From positions 62,001 to 126,000 of the forward strand of contig JAGVSM010000209.1 of NCBI GenBank assembly GCA_022494885.1: 64,000 bases of DNA. Reading direction: 5' to 3'. Positions 43,117 through 55,104 of this stretch are shown piece after piece. Origin of the DNA: Micrasema longulum (Eukaryota > Arthropoda > Insecta > Trichoptera > Brachycentridae). Positions within the stretch are counted from its first letter, which is position 1. Each line of letters opens with the position of its first letter. The notes beneath the pieces were generated by a model, which had not been told where the DNA came from, searched no databases, and saw nothing but the letters and a program-made list of their open reading frames with translations. A program made the translations under genes and the position numbers.

Positions 43117-43757
43117 TGGGTTTTGCATGTTAGTTTAATTGGTTTTAAGACGGGTACGTCTCGAAACCGGTAGACAAAGAAATGTAGGTGAGAGGTTAAA
43201 TACAAATATTTAATAGTATTGAGTTATTACAATTAATTTTGTAATATTTTAATTTATTTAATCATGTTTTCATTAATCAATATTCAATTCTGTTTTACGT
43301 TAGATTATTTTTGATGCTTTAAATGAATTAATATTAAGGACAGCCACTGTGGCACAGTTGGTTAGACGGCCAATTGTGAAACTGGTTCGATTACCGCCAG
43401 TTGCAAGAAAAGATTCATGAAAGATTTATTCCTCAGTTTGTCTTGGTGTTGTAATGTATTATAGAACCTCCTCCCCTTTTCCCTATTTTCTACCCGACAA
43501 GCCTTAAAATAGAGGCTTAGCGGGTTATATCTTTAAAAAAAAAATCTATTTTATTTTCAGTTTAGTTTTTTTTATTCATATTTTATATCAACATATTCCT
43601 TTGGTATTTTTTTTTCTATGCATTTGTTCTTTAGGATAATTAAAAATAAATGTGAGTAAAGATTTGGATAAAACTACTTACCGACTTTTCTATGTTTACC
43701 GGTTTCGAGACGTACCTGTGTCTTCATTTGGATAAAAATTAAACTAATATGCAAAGT
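43117..43757. mobile_element. Inverted pair of family B hammerhead-type repeats
   Basis: The left arm 43117-43225 reads like 23155-23275 on the plus strand. The right arm 43660-43757 is the same family on the minus strand. Both retain GGTACGTCTCGAAACCGG and the 'gaaaa.gtcgg' tail, but their core regions are damaged: the left has 'ttttaagacggg' instead of the CTGACGA part, the right reads ATGAAGACACAGG. The interval holds a SINE (43338-43544). Confidence 0.65.
43338..43544 (+). repeat. tRNA-derived SINE, family S3
   Basis: Head 'cagccactgtggcacagttgg' with A box, B box-like 'gaaactggttcgattacc', a unique body with 'ggcttagcgggttatatc', and a poly-A end at 43533-43544. The only copy in the window. 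It lies between the family B arms and is therefore probably a later insertion. Confidence 0.75.
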
Positions 43758-44346
43758 ACCATTAAACATCTTCATGCATAAATACAATGTAAAACAGCGT
43801 GAAAAGTAAAATGTAAATAACTAACAATATAACAATGCAGAATGTAGAAAATATAACACAAATATACCTGTTATTAAGCTATTAAAATATAAATAATAAT
43901 ATAGCTTTCTTTAATGTGAAATTTAGGTTAGTTAAAATGTAAATAAAAAAGAATATTAATAAAAACACGTTTTTTAAAAGTGTGTCATAATTTAAATTAA
44001 ATTAAAAATTTCACTCTGCTTTGACTGGTATTTCAAAAATTCAATATTCAATTTAATTATTATTTTCCGATGAACTTTTTACATTGTTTTAATGTTTATT
44101 TTTTCTCTAAAAAGGCATCTTTAAATAATCGGGGGTGTCTGTTTGTGATATTTTGGTAATTTCAATCTTACAAGTTATTGATAGATCTTTAATTTATAAC
44201 GAACGCAGCCCGCGGCTGCCGTTTTCTTGAAAGAAAATTGGTTATCTAGAAAAAATATACAGAGAGAAAAATGTCAGTGGATATTTAAAATTTAGTAAAC
44301 AATGAAGGAATAAGTTATACCGATCATCAATATATCTTGATGTTTT

Positions 44347-44504
44347 ATGAAGGTAAAGTAAACAGTCTTTGCTTCAAGTGTCAGTCCAGGGGAAACAGAA
44401 TATTCCTGTGTAAAAACACCATTTTAAATAAATGTTTTATGTCATCCATGTCCGAAACCTTGGATAATGGGAAAACGCGCTGACCATTTGAGTGCAAGGC
44501 GGAT
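44347..44504 (-). repeat. SINE S1 (diverged copy)
   Basis: Reverse orientation: 'atgaaggtaaagtaaacagtc', 'tcagtccaggggaaacagaatattc', then 'tccatgtccgaaaccttgg' (decayed B box) and 'acgcgctgaccatttgagtg'. Older than the copy at 48938. Confidence 0.65.
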
Positions 44505-44529
44505 TACATGATATTGAAATTGAAAAAAA

Positions 44530-45190
44530 AAACGGAGCCATTTTGATTTGTCACCTTGCATGCCATGCGGTTTGTATTCTATACATCTATCACATTCTAA
44601 CGCAATCGATATTGAATTTCGCTCTCGTTTGCGCTACTTACGAACGAACATTTTGTGACTCTTGTGCTAACTACTCTGTTGTCACAAAATACTTTATTAT
44701 TTTTCTTGCGATGCCTTATCAGGTTCCTCTGACGTTGGCGATCACTACAGCGAAAGCATCTGGTCCTACGCTACTCCGCAGCCAGGACAAATGCTTAAAT
44801 GATGTACACGCCATAGTGATTAATCGAAAAAGATGACCAGTAGTTTCTTGTTGCCATCTCTGGTAGATTTTTCTATCGGGGTTACCATCCCTTAGCTGGA
44901 TGGTTCTGGTTTGGAGGCACCAGAAACTTGCCTTTCATCCTCTCGTTATCTGCTGTGATCACACCATTATGCGTGTGATCCCATTGCCCGGGGTTCGCGA
45001 CGTGGACGCTAACGAGTTGGACTAGTCAGTAGTGCCGTTGGAATGTAACTGGGCATTTTATAGAATCACACCCTCCAGCAAGACATGACTTACTGCAACC
45101 CTACTGACGGTTCGAACTCTTTATATTCTAACTAGCTTTAATCTAGAAGAGCTGCAAGAAATGGTGAATGGGGCACTATATTGAAACGCC
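44530..45190. other. GC-richer block of unknown nature
   Basis: Composition near balanced GC, sandwiched between two SINE S1 copies in the same orientation. Contains several CpG words ('tgcccggggttcgcgacgtgg'). A 114-codon plus-strand frame (44492-44836) has no recognised motif. Minus-strand fragments such as NPDRKIYQRWQQETT look protein-like but no family was recognised. Possibly a decayed transposon ORF. Confidence 0.3.
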
Positions 45191-45214
45191 AAATGGACGA
45201 CTCGATCAATTAAG

Positions 45215-45381
45215 TCATGAAGGTGAGTAGATCAGTCTTACTCTTCAGTCTAGAGACAGTTGAATATTGCAGTGTAAAACCACCTTCAAAATAATATTTC
45301 ACGTTGACCCTGTCAGGTATCGAAACCAGAACCTCAAGCATGATAGGCGAATGCGCCAATCACTACACTACTAAGTGGACA
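45215..45381 (-). repeat. SINE S1-like (diverged copy)
   Basis: Reverse orientation: 'gatcagtcttactcttcagtc', 'gcagtgtaaaaccacc', 'atatttcacgttgaccctg', then a B box complement 'ggtatcgaaaccagaacctc' and A-box region 'caatcactacactactaag'. Confidence 0.75.
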
Positions 45382-45844
45382 ATCACTCCACTGATTTCAT
45401 ATTTCAGGATTTTCATCTGAGAATAGCCGTCGAAAACACTTATTCAGGACTCTGGTTCACAGAACTGTATTATTTATCTGTCCGGACACGGACATTATCG
45501 ATTCGTACCGTCCATCAAATAAAAGTGGGAGAAAACGCTCTGTCAACAGAGGGCTCTTTTCAAGGCAGTAAAAACCTTTTGGTTAAATAAAATCTGTCTC
45601 TTGTATAACCTTCTTCTCGTCAGATCATCCAAGTCAGAGTTCCTTCTTAACAATATGGTAGTCCGTTCGTTAACTCATATTTACCTTAATTTTTTATATG
45701 CTCTATGATACATTATGACGTACAGTGGGTTTGAATGTTTGATAACTCTATGGTTATGTGTAAGTACCTGTCGGTGAACAAAGTAAAGATGCAAATTTTA
45801 TTTGTGTTAGTAGGCACAAAACAGAGGTTATTAAAAATAGACTT

Positions 45845-45905
45845 TACATATTTGAGAAGGGAATATGAAAGTCTACGCATTTACATAATTTGAAGACGCC
45901 ATTAC
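45845..45905. repeat. Fragment of palindromic repeat family P
   Basis: 'tttgagaagggaatatgaaagtc' segment and 'tacgcatttaca' repeat the arm at 54405-54442. Confidence 0.65.
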
Positions 45906-45909
45906 GAGG

Positions 45910-47445
45910 TTTTAGTAAACTAACTGGGTTGTGCATTTTTTTTATTTTCAAGCGTTGTACAATATGATTTGATTCATATTAAAAAAAAAAACTTTTAGAC
46001 ACCGTTATCTGCATATAATATTGCACAGAACACTTCTTAAGTGTACCAATTGCATTTAATATTGATACTTTTTTTATTTAATTTTATATGCCCTATAATG
46101 ATTTATTTTTTACTCAATATGTTAGCGTGATCATTGTTTGAAACCACTGTGTATAATATGTACATTTAATTTTTATGATATTTTTTTTTCTTTTATCTTC
46201 TGTACATTATTTAAAATGTTTATTTTTACAAAGTATGAATTTTTTGTATACTAAAAGGTACTACGTGTCGTGTATATTTATAAAGAAATAATTGTATATC
46301 GTTATAAGTTTAATGCCTCAGATTCAGTCCACGGAATAATAAAATATTTTATCAAAATTCTAAATATAGAGATATTCACAAACAACAGAATTTATATAGA
46401 GAAACAATCACCCCTTCTCAAGCATCTCTCCATCTATATTGAGATATTTATTTATCCGGATTTGACAATTACTAAAATATCATAAGAAATAATGATTTAA
46501 AAAAAAACTAGAATGAAGTGAATAAATTTATGATTAAACAAAGCAAAAATACTAATGTTGATTTTGAGCGTCATTAAAAATCCTAGGCTAGGTTTTTTTA
46601 AATAACATGAAAAATATTAAAAGCACGGATACAACAGAAAGTCAAGTGAAAAATTAGTAGCATTAGTTAAATACTTTGTCCGTTTCTATGTAATTAATTA
46701 ACTCTGATAATGACTCTCGTTATATGTAGCGAAATGTCATGGAACGGTGGACTTTCATTACACGGAGTAGGTTTAAAAATATTACATACATACATTCCAT
46801 CTCTCCCCCTTTTGGATTTATATTGTGTCTACAAATAGTTGAACCTCTTTATCGCCCGCCAGCTCCTGTACTTTTTACCTCGTTAAATCAGGGTGGTTAG
46901 GCCATTTGATCACAGCGTAAATAAATTCCTATACTTGTCTCATTAAAAAAAAAATATATTAATAAAACATATAATACACATTGTAGATCTTATACTCCCA
47001 GGAGTTATTAAAAAAAATATTTGGGAGCGTACATAAAACGAAAATATTTTTGTGATAATACATAATATCATACATAGTTAATACGAGTATATCCAAAATA
47101 GTAAGAAAACATAATAAATGAAACATAAAACACAGTATTTTACACCATATATATAAATTACATTAATAACTATCACCATCAAAAAGATTTAAGTAATATT
47201 ATTTAATTACGACACTTTTGGCTTTGCTATTTAGTAGTAGTAATCTAGGATTAAAGAACCTGGGCCCAGATTACAATTGAAAGTAATAAAGAAACATTTA
47301 ACTACATATAAAGTAAAAACTCATTTTCTGAACGAAAATATGCATGTTTGAACGGTAATTCGAAGTATCGTTGTCGAAAATCTGTAATTTAACATGTATG
47401 AATACATATTTGATTTAATATTCAACTAATGATTAAAAAAACAAA
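45910..47445. other. AT-rich stretch, no gene recognised
   Basis: Nothing beyond A/T-rich runs. 46985-47030 ('actcccaggagttatt', 'tttgggagcg') is a small hairpin reminiscent of the end of repeat P. Confidence 0.35.
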
Positions 47446-47449
47446 CGTA

Positions 47450-47535
47450 CTCAGGCTCTCGTGAGGAATCCGCAGTATGTGACCCAGCCGAACGAATTGC
47501 TCCCGCTTTATGATAGGTGTCACTGAAAAAAATAT
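47450..47535 (-). pseudogene. Short LINE reverse-transcriptase fragment
   Basis: Minus strand: SVTPIIKREQFVRLGHILRI then PHESL. Compare with TPVTILIKRRRYG, a stop, and LGHVVRMPPESL in the LINE at 11876-12290. At 86 bases and isolated in AT-rich DNA it could be mistaken for an exon. Confidence 0.55.
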
Positions 47536-47539
47536 TAAT

Positions 47540-48930
47540 CAGTTACTACTGCGTGCTTATGTGTATTAATTATGAACGAAAATTAATCATTAAACTGATT
47601 AATTCGCTAAAAAATGCTGTACGATGTACTACTAATAATGGATTTTGTACGAATTGTCAAACGTAAAATTAAACACTGTAATTATTTCGTTAGGTGTATT
47701 TGTTTGATCGAAAGATTTTATTCATGGTTTTACATTCGGTATCTAAGTGAGATAACATAATTTACGGAGAAATAATAACTGGTTCAAATTCATTTACAAA
47801 TGAATTACAAATTCACTTTAACTAGATGTAACAAGTTTTTGTAATATTAATACTAAATGACAAAATAAAACAAAACAAACTATCCAATTTATTACAAATA
47901 TACTTCAGTATACGACATGTTCACATTTTGCTCAATTAATTACATATTTATGTAATATTTTAAGTGAAAAATAATAATTTATAGTCAGATTTAAAACAGT
48001 AGAGGGCAATTTTGCCGTGTATGTTAATAAAATAAAATTTAAAAAATGCATTTAACAGAAACCAAATGATTATAATATATTTATTATTGAATCAAATATT
48101 GCTTACTTAAATTATTTAAATTAACTTTTTCTACAACGAAAATTTCAATTCAGATTACAAACGTAGAATTTGGCTAAACAAACTTTTACTATGAAACTCA
48201 CATTGTTAAGTATCTTTATAAAATGTGTAAAAGAACTAATTAAATAAGAAAAAATGCTTTCGGTTGAATTTTGATTCTTCAAAGTTGAAAAAAACTTTTT
48301 AATTTGTCGAACTTAATTTAATATGCTATAAGATATTTTATTCCATCGCAAGAATGTCAAATACATTAATCCTAAGGAAATATTACCATTTCATATAAAA
48401 TTAATGAAATTTTATTTCCAACGAAGACGTGATATAATATTTTCTTAAAGAAATATGGACGTGTTTTACCTGTATATTTCAAACTAAAATAAAAACGAAA
48501 AGTCGCGTTTAAAATTTAATCCACAAAAATGGTTTCGTTTTAAATAAGTAAAATACACAAATATTTACTATGGTTATAAATTAATACAGTTTAAAATATA
48601 ATCTACAAATTAAACAGGATAATAATTAGACAACGTTGAGGACAGGATACAAAAACGAATAATTTTTATATGACGAGTTTTGTCTAATTGATGCCCAGTT
48701 GCACAATGCAAGATAAAAATAAATACATGAGTGGATAAAGGTGTTATGTGACAAAAACAAAAAGAAGAGATATCTGGGGTTAAAGTTTGAACACCAGTAC
48801 AAATATTGATAATACAAGACCTTCATTCGCTCTCAAAATCGGTTTTCTGCATCTTTTTGATATTGCAGTTGGCTTTTTGAAAAAAATTGCGACGCAACGC
48901 CTTCATCAACGCATGTCTTCAAATGTTTAT
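47540..48930. other. AT-rich stretch, no gene recognised
   Basis: Only short frames. No repeat relation to the rest of the window was found. Confidence 0.35.
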
Positions 48931-48937
48931 GTATTTC

Positions 48938-49197
48938 ATCATCATCGTTCCCTTTCCGCTCCTAATAGTGCATATAGCACTGCATTGGTACTCCAATCGC
49001 AGCGTATCTTGATCATTTTTGTTACATGAAGGCAAGATGATCAGTCTTACGCTTCAGGTACCAGTCCAGGGACTATGAAATATTCTAGTGTGAAAACACT
49101 TATTCAAATAAATATTTCACATCAACCATGTCGGGAATCGAACCCGAGATCTCTTGCATGGCAGGCTAACGCGCTGACCATTACACCACAAGGCCGA
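48938..49197 (-). repeat. tRNA-derived SINE, family S1 (best copy)
   Basis: Complete copy in reverse: head at 49197 (GTCGGCCTTGTGGTGTAATG on the minus strand), B box complement 'gggaatcgaacccgagatc', middle 'ccagtccagggactatgaaatattc', end 'gcagcgtatcttgatcattt' and a (CAT)n tail. About 260 bp. It defines the family consensus used for the other copies. Confidence 0.92.
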
Positions 49198-49744
49198 CAT
49201 GCATTTAGTGTAATATAATACAATTAAGGTACATTTGTAAAAGTTTCAGTTTTTATAAATATAATTTAAGTAGGGGGTGCTATTGGACACTCTAAATTGA
49301 ATGGTTAAAAATAAGTTCAGTTCAGTTCAATTCCGTAAATCAGTTTTATTTTAGTAAATAAATAAAGCTACATGTTCTGTTAGCAAAACAGTAAAAAAGA
49401 GTACAATTAAGGGGAATTGGAGGCAAAAATGGCAAACTCCCGTTTTGGTGTTTTCGAGAAAAATTACAAAAACTGCTACACTAATGCCAAACAGAGTCTT
49501 CATGTTAGAAATGTTATTTTCATTGAACTTAAACTTTAAGACACTAATAATATAGCTTTAATAGAAACACGAATTCAGAGAACTTTCTTAATATTTGTAT
49601 GGCGCGGCCATTTTGAAAATTTAAATCTCAAGCCTGTCATTGGTCGAATAAAATGGCTGATGCAAATTGCTATGTTTACTTAACACTATTTTCAAACCAC
49701 TAGAAGTAGGATTTTAAACTACATTTGCAACTCAACTCACGATT

Positions 49745-50762
49745 TTTATAAAAATAAAGTTGATAAACTACAGAATGACATCATAATCTTGAAATTGAAT
49801 CTCCCAATGATTGTCTTCTTTTTCAACATGATATTAATTGTTTTAATAAATGGTGCGACATCAATTGTCTTCAACTTAACATTGACAAATGTAAAATAAT
49901 ATCTTTCTCGCGACGAAAAAAACCTATACAATTCAACTACAAACTAAAAAATACTTCCCTTTCAATGGTTTCGTCAATAAAGGATCTTGGCATTATCTTA
50001 GATAGTAAACTCTCCTATCGTGAACACATTGATAATATTGTAAACAAATCTCTCAAACTTCTTGGTTTTATCAATAGAGTGACGGTGGACTTCAAAAATA
50101 TTAATACCATCAAAACTCTTTATTGCTCACTAGTTCGACCCTATCTAGAATACGCTTCTCCCATTTGGTCTCCATTCTACAGGACTCATATTGACCGTAT
50201 CGAGTCTGTCCAACACCGTTTTCTAAGAAAAGTGGCATGGTTGATCGGATTACAAAAGGGTAATTATTCTTATTTTGAAATAGAGCAATCTCTTAATCTG
50301 TCTTCATTGGAGAGACGTAGAACTGAGATGGACCTTATATGCATTTTCAAAATACTTAACGCTTTAAGTGATGTCCCATCTCTGTTGCAATCAATTTCTT
50401 TTCATGTTCCCAACCGTGTCACCAGAAGTCAAAATCTGCTATTTATAAAATCTTCTAAGAGCAACTTTGGTTTTTATGCCCCAATGTCCAGAATGTGTAG
50501 ATTAGTCAATTCATCACACGACTTTTTTGGGATAGATCTTCCGGCTTTTCGTAGATCTCTTCGCGACTAAACAGTATGGGATGAAGTTGGATTGGCATGG
50601 TTTAGCTCAAAGTTTTTGGTCTTTCGTTTTTTTGAATATATTGTTTGTCTTTGCTAAATAGTTTTATATTCTTTTTGTTCAGTTTCTTGCATTTATGTTT
50701 CTTCATGTAACTGTTGTAATTGGCTTAGGCCGTATGTATATTATAAATAAATAAATAACAAA
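49745..50762 (+). mobile_element. LINE 3' fragment, Jockey-superfamily-like, best preserved
   Basis: 5'-truncated body with reverse-transcriptase C-terminus, a 3' UTR of about 190 bp and an (AATA)n tail at 50743-50758. It starts within the region after the catalytic site. No target duplication was identified. Confidence 0.85.
49760..50570 (+). pseudogene. Reverse transcriptase C-terminal part (201-codon open frame plus upstream piece)
   Basis: Upstream, in shifted frames: DKLQNDI, then INCFNKWCDINCLQLNIDKC and KIISFSRRKKPIQFNYKL. The frame then continues through the M at 49965 with VSSIKDLGIILDSKLSYREH, HIDNIVNKSLKLLGFINRV, TLYCSLVRPYLEYASPIWSP and DRIESVQHRFLRKVA. It ends in PMSRMCRLVNSSHDFFGIDL. 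These are the DLGVxLDxxLxFxxHI, LxxLYxSLVRPxLEYASxIWxP and RIExVQxRFLR blocks of Jockey-type LINEs. The M at 49965 is not a true start: coding homology continues upstream, past one frameshift near 49790. Confidence 0.9.
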
Positions 50763-50769
50763 ATATTTT

Positions 50770-51830
50770 GGAGGTTGCTATCTTTGCTTCTAATACCCTC
50801 AATTAGGTAAAATTAGGTATGATACAATTACGTAAAAATAATTTTAAAATTAATTATAAGCAAACATATTAATTACTGTATATCTTCATTAGGTATAGTG
50901 AATACCTGTTCTGATTTAGGTAGCATTAGTTTTTTTAAATACTGCGTATTAGTGGAAATCATATAAAAGATGAAATGATTTTGAAAAATATGAAAATTTT
51001 ACAAAAATAATGGAACTCAAAAACAAAGGTAAGAAAATAAACTAAACAAAACGTAAAAACTTATCTCCACCATAAAATATAAATACTTTTTTTGTGTTTT
51101 TTATAAAAATGAACGCATTATAATATATTTTTTTATCATTAGATTTAGAATGTCCAATTACTGTAGCTTGTCAAATTAGCATAGAACCCACTCTATACAT
51201 TTTATATTATGTTTATGTTTTAATGCTGTCTCTCTCCAAAAAAAAAAAAGCTCTTGTGCTTGGGGAGGGACTTAAAATGAACACGAAAGTTCAGTGTTAA
51301 GTGAAATAGGATTAAAAAAAATATTTCATGGACGCGGTAAAAATCAGAGAATTTAATTGCTATTTGAAGTTTCTTGAAATTGTATAAAAAAGTAAATAAA
51401 AATGAATTACGTCACAAATTTTTCCGAATCATTGTAATAGATTTCCGGTTTCCAGGAAGCCAACGCACCGATCAGCTGAACTGAACGGGCGGAGTAATTA
51501 CAAAATTAAAAAAAATCATGGCGCTGACAATACGAAACATAAAAACGACTTTTATTTAAAGTTGGGTTAGTAAGATAGTATTTTAATAAATTAAATAAAT
51601 AATTAAACCACTGAATTTCCTTCCTATCATTAATACAAGTATCAATAAAAGTGACATAATAAAAAATCTGAAATACTGATTTTTTTTATTGAATTTTATA
51701 TATTACCTAGTTGTTTTTTATAAGAGATAAAAAAAAGTACCCGGTTAAGATAATCCATACGCCAAATTCTTAAAATATGGAAACAAGCACCAAAAAAATC
51801 TACTAGATAATTTGACCACAAAGATGTTAG
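50770..51830. other. AT-rich stretch, no gene recognised
   Basis: A short GC-richer piece at 51440-51500 ('ttccaggaagccaacgcaccg') carries no recognised motif. Confidence 0.35.
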
Positions 51831-51835
51831 ATACA

Positions 51836-51990
51836 AATATTTATATAAACTATTGTGAGACGTCACTCCCCATTATGTACACAAGAATTGTTTATTTCTT
51901 TTACGTAATGGGAAACTTTAATATAAATATATGTATTTGATTAATGTAAAAAAAAATACTTGGTTGTAATATTGTATTTTTATTTGTTAT
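51836..51990 (-). repeat. Dispersed repeat family R3 (copy 2)
   Basis: Reverse-strand match to 39540-39690 (see that entry). Confidence 0.6.
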
Positions 51991-52681
51991 TAAAAAAAAA
52001 AATACACGCGTTTTAGATCAAGACTTGTTTTAAGCCTTTTAAAATTCTAACTATGGTGTTTCTATTTGTTTTAAATGTTTTGTTTCTGCATAACTTCATT
52101 ATGTATTCAAATTTATATGTAAAGGGAAACTTGTTTCTGAATTTCAAAATAACTGGAGAAATGAATACACTGTTAATTATTTTAAGCAATAAAACTATTC
52201 GAATGGGATAATATTTTACTATGTTTCTCCAAGCGAGTGGTGGGTGGCTTCGTTAGAATATATTTGTATTTAAATTGTACGAACAGTTAGGTCTCCCTTG
52301 TCTACCTAAATGAGCATTAAACAAATGTCAAAAGGTGTCAATAATTTGAAACAACAGAGAACAGCGAAATTAAAGCCGGAGAATATATAAAATGGACGCC
52401 GCGTTGTATTTCAGGTTGCCTATGTCTTCGTCCAATTAGAAAGTGTCATTAGGGAGGGTCTATTTGCATTTCTCTAGTGACGATAATAACAAGCCTCCCT
52501 CTTATGTTCCTCTACCTTTGACTAACTTCTGGTCTTGAAAAAGTTTGTACTGAGTTGTACTTTACTGTTCACGTTCAAAATTTCACCGAGTTTAATGGAC
52601 GAGGTACAAAATATTAAGTTAGCTGTAGTTTTATGATAAATTATATCACGCCATACTGTGCGTACTTTGTAGCATACAATG

Positions 52682-53083
52682 GCTCAAGTGACCGGTTGTT
52701 GTCAAGAAATTGACAAAAAACTTTGAAAGGGCGGTGGGGGCGGAGGGGGGGGGGGGAGTCTATCTCTTATAAGTAAAAAAATATTTAAGAAAAAGTAAAT
52801 CAATCATTCATCATCTTACACTGTTGAGAAATTTTTATATTTTAGTAATATCATGATAGTAAAAATACACTGTTATTGCATTAGTTTAAATACATAAAAA
52901 TCGAAAATAACACAGATTATTTGAATAAAGAGTTGTGGAAGCAAAAAATCGAAAAATATTTTTAGTTGTTTTTGTTTATAATAATTAAAACAATGCAATA
53001 ACAATGAAAATAGACCCCATTTTAAAGTTTTTTGTAGATATTTTTTTACATGTTTCCGTATGACAGCGGCCGGTCACTTGAGC
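52682..53083. mobile_element. Fold-back element with 14-bp perfect TIR and a G-run
   Basis: GCTCAAGTGACCGG at 52682-52695 and its exact complement at 53070-53083. Inside, 'acaaaaaactttgaaa' (52713-52728) and its complement 'ttttaaagttttttgt' (53020-53035) continue the inversion. 52729-52757 is a G-rich tract with runs of 5 and 12 or more G, present only in the left arm. No ORF. Confidence 0.75.
52729..52757 (+). other. G-rich tract, quadruplex candidate
   Basis: Four or more G-runs within 29 bases (GGG, GGGGG and a run of 12 or more). Exceptional in this AT-rich window. Confidence 0.7.
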
Positions 53084-53089
53084 TCGGAA

Positions 53090-54330
53090 CACGTTGTATA
53101 ATCAATAAGCACTAGAGCCTTTTAATTTTAAATGAGTTACATCTTTTCTTTTTCCGGAATATTATTATTTCTTTTATATTATTTTGATCCTTAAACATTA
53201 ATATAATTTAATTAAATCGTATTTTAAAATGATGAAATCTCTTATCTACGCTGACCCCTTTTTTTAAAGTCGTTTCTAGATTGACCGCGCATTTTATAAG
53301 CCTAACTATTTTCGGCCACCCTCAGTAAAAAAATGATTTTTTTCAAACGGTAAGTCGAAACGACGTAAATTTGTGAATCTATATTTAAAACGCTATTTCA
53401 GATCTACCGTGATATTTTCCGAGATATATTTTTCTTTGGCTTTTTCTTTTAAATTTAAACGAAATTCATTTTGAAGTAAGTCGTAGCGACTTGAAATTTG
53501 TACACAACATTTAAAATAACAATGACTAACTGCACTGTTTACAAACCAAACTTATCACACGTTCTTCCATATAAAAGAAAGATTATTAACAAAAGCTGAA
53601 GGTATGTGAAATTTATATACAACATTATATAAATTTGATCCAATTACCTTCAGAAACAAAAAGTATTGAAAATATAAAATTATTCAAAACAAATCCATTT
53701 TAATTTTCATGCTGTAATTAAGTCATTTTTGCAAGTACAAATATTTCTATTAAAAAAATTGTAAATCTTTTTATATTAATATTTTTTAAATGTGAGTAAC
53801 TTTTAAAAAAACTTGCTCACTAAACACGAGCATCTTGCTCTATTAATGTTCAAAAAATTGATAAACTTTTTTGATAAAATAAAAAAATCACAAAAAAATT
53901 TCCTGGGCTTTTTCGGTATAAAATAAAACCCCCTAACGGTAAGTCATAGGGTGGTGAAATTATATTACCATATTCTAAAATAAAATTACGTAAAAAAATA
54001 AGCATTCAAAATTATAATATTTGACAATGAATTTTATAACCGATGAAAACTGATTTTATCTCGATCGATTCGTAGGTAAAATTATGTAAAATCATGATTG
54101 ACCCCCGTTTTTACGTGCATATGAGAACTTGTATAGTTTAGTCTGACGATGTGGGGCATAGCGAAATACAGCCACTGGTAAACAGTTTAAAATAAAAGTG
54201 CTCAAAAATTTATTTATTTTTTTAATTATTGTTAACGTAAAATTTAAAGAAATATTTATAAATAAAATACTGCATTTGGGAGGAGATTCTAACGTTAAAA
54301 ATACTTCAACTAAGTTTGAGTATGTCCAAA
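53090..54330. other. AT-rich stretch, no gene recognised
   Basis: No coding or structural signal beyond a repeated word 'aagtcg.a.cgac' (53351 and 53480). Confidence 0.35.
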
Positions 54331-54344
54331 CGCTTGCAGACTGG

Positions 54345-55092
54345 CTGGGTTTCCTCCCTAGGGAGTTATTCATATTTAAATTTATTTCAACAGAGAGGGA
54401 AAACATTTTTGAGAAGGGAATATGAAAGTCTAGGCATTTACAGGGCTTATGACATATCATTGGCTGGTTTAAGTGGATACTTACCACATTTTTTTTTTAC
54501 ATTTTTAGATTTTTTTTTGGCACCACAACAGGCCAGGAGGCCTAATTACAGTGGTGAATTACATCACAGAGCACCCAGGCTTCAGAAAAATCACATTTTA
54601 ATTTTTGTGTTCTCACCGGGAATTGAACCCGGAACCTTCCGTGCGTGAGTCAAGCGTCTTGACCACTACACAACGAAGGCCGCCACACTGTGTAACATTT
54701 ACCATTATGTCCATGTTTGAACATCCACATATCCTCAACTCTTCCATCTGTTGACTTTTGTGAAGTAAAAGAGCTGAAACTTTTACCACGTGGTTAAGAT
54801 TTATCCGGCTGAACCAAATCACCTACTAGGCAACGCCTGAAAACAATTTTCAAATTTTTATACTTCTTCTTTTCACGTGGTAAAGGTTTCAGCTCTTTTA
54901 CTTCACAAAAGTCTACAGATGGAAGAGTTAAGGAAATGTGGATGTTTAAACATGGGCAGAAAGGTAAATGTTACTCAGTGTGTAAAGTGGCCACTTAAAC
55001 CAACCAATAACAGGTCATAAGCCCTGTAAATGCCTAGACTTCCATATTCCCTTCTCAAATTGTTTTTCCTCTCTGTTGAAATAAATTTTAAT
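54345..55092. mobile_element. Large palindromic element, family P, split by a SINE
   Basis: The right arm 54872-55090 is the inverted copy of the left arm 54370-54485 plus 54685-54805. Examples: 'tgaaagtctaggcatttaca' (54423-54442) against 'tgtaaatgcctagacttcca', and 'tttgtgaagtaaaagagctg' (54758-54777) against 'cagctcttttacttcacaaa'. The spacer is about 65 bases. With the SINE removed, the element is about 520 bp. Fragments of one arm recur at six or more other places in the window. The reading frames at 54092-54487 and 54613-54822 are shadows of this palindrome. Confidence 0.85.
54488..54684 (-). repeat. tRNA-derived SINE, family S2 (copy 2)
   Basis: About 95% like the copy at 22865. It has an A-rich tail (plus-strand T runs at 54489-54519) and a head at 54684. 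It interrupts the left arm of palindrome P between 'taccaca' and 'acactgtgtaac'; the uninterrupted order is preserved in the right arm near 54975-54990. Confidence 0.9.
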
Positions 55093-55104
55093 AAAAAATA
55101 CTTG

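Noticed and set aside
44492..44836. 114-codon open frame
   Set aside because: It starts within a SINE head region and has no recognisable domain or codon structure; kept only as an unexplained GC-richer block.
47450..47535. GC-richer 86-bp segment preceded by AG, resembling an exon
   Set aside because: The minus strand reads as a LINE reverse-transcriptase piece (IKRE..RLGHILRI) like that at 11.9-12.3 kb.
54092..54487. 131-codon minus-strand frame
   Set aside because: It overlaps the arm of palindrome P and unrelated flank; the plus-strand frames over the same bases are equally long, so this is a shadow.
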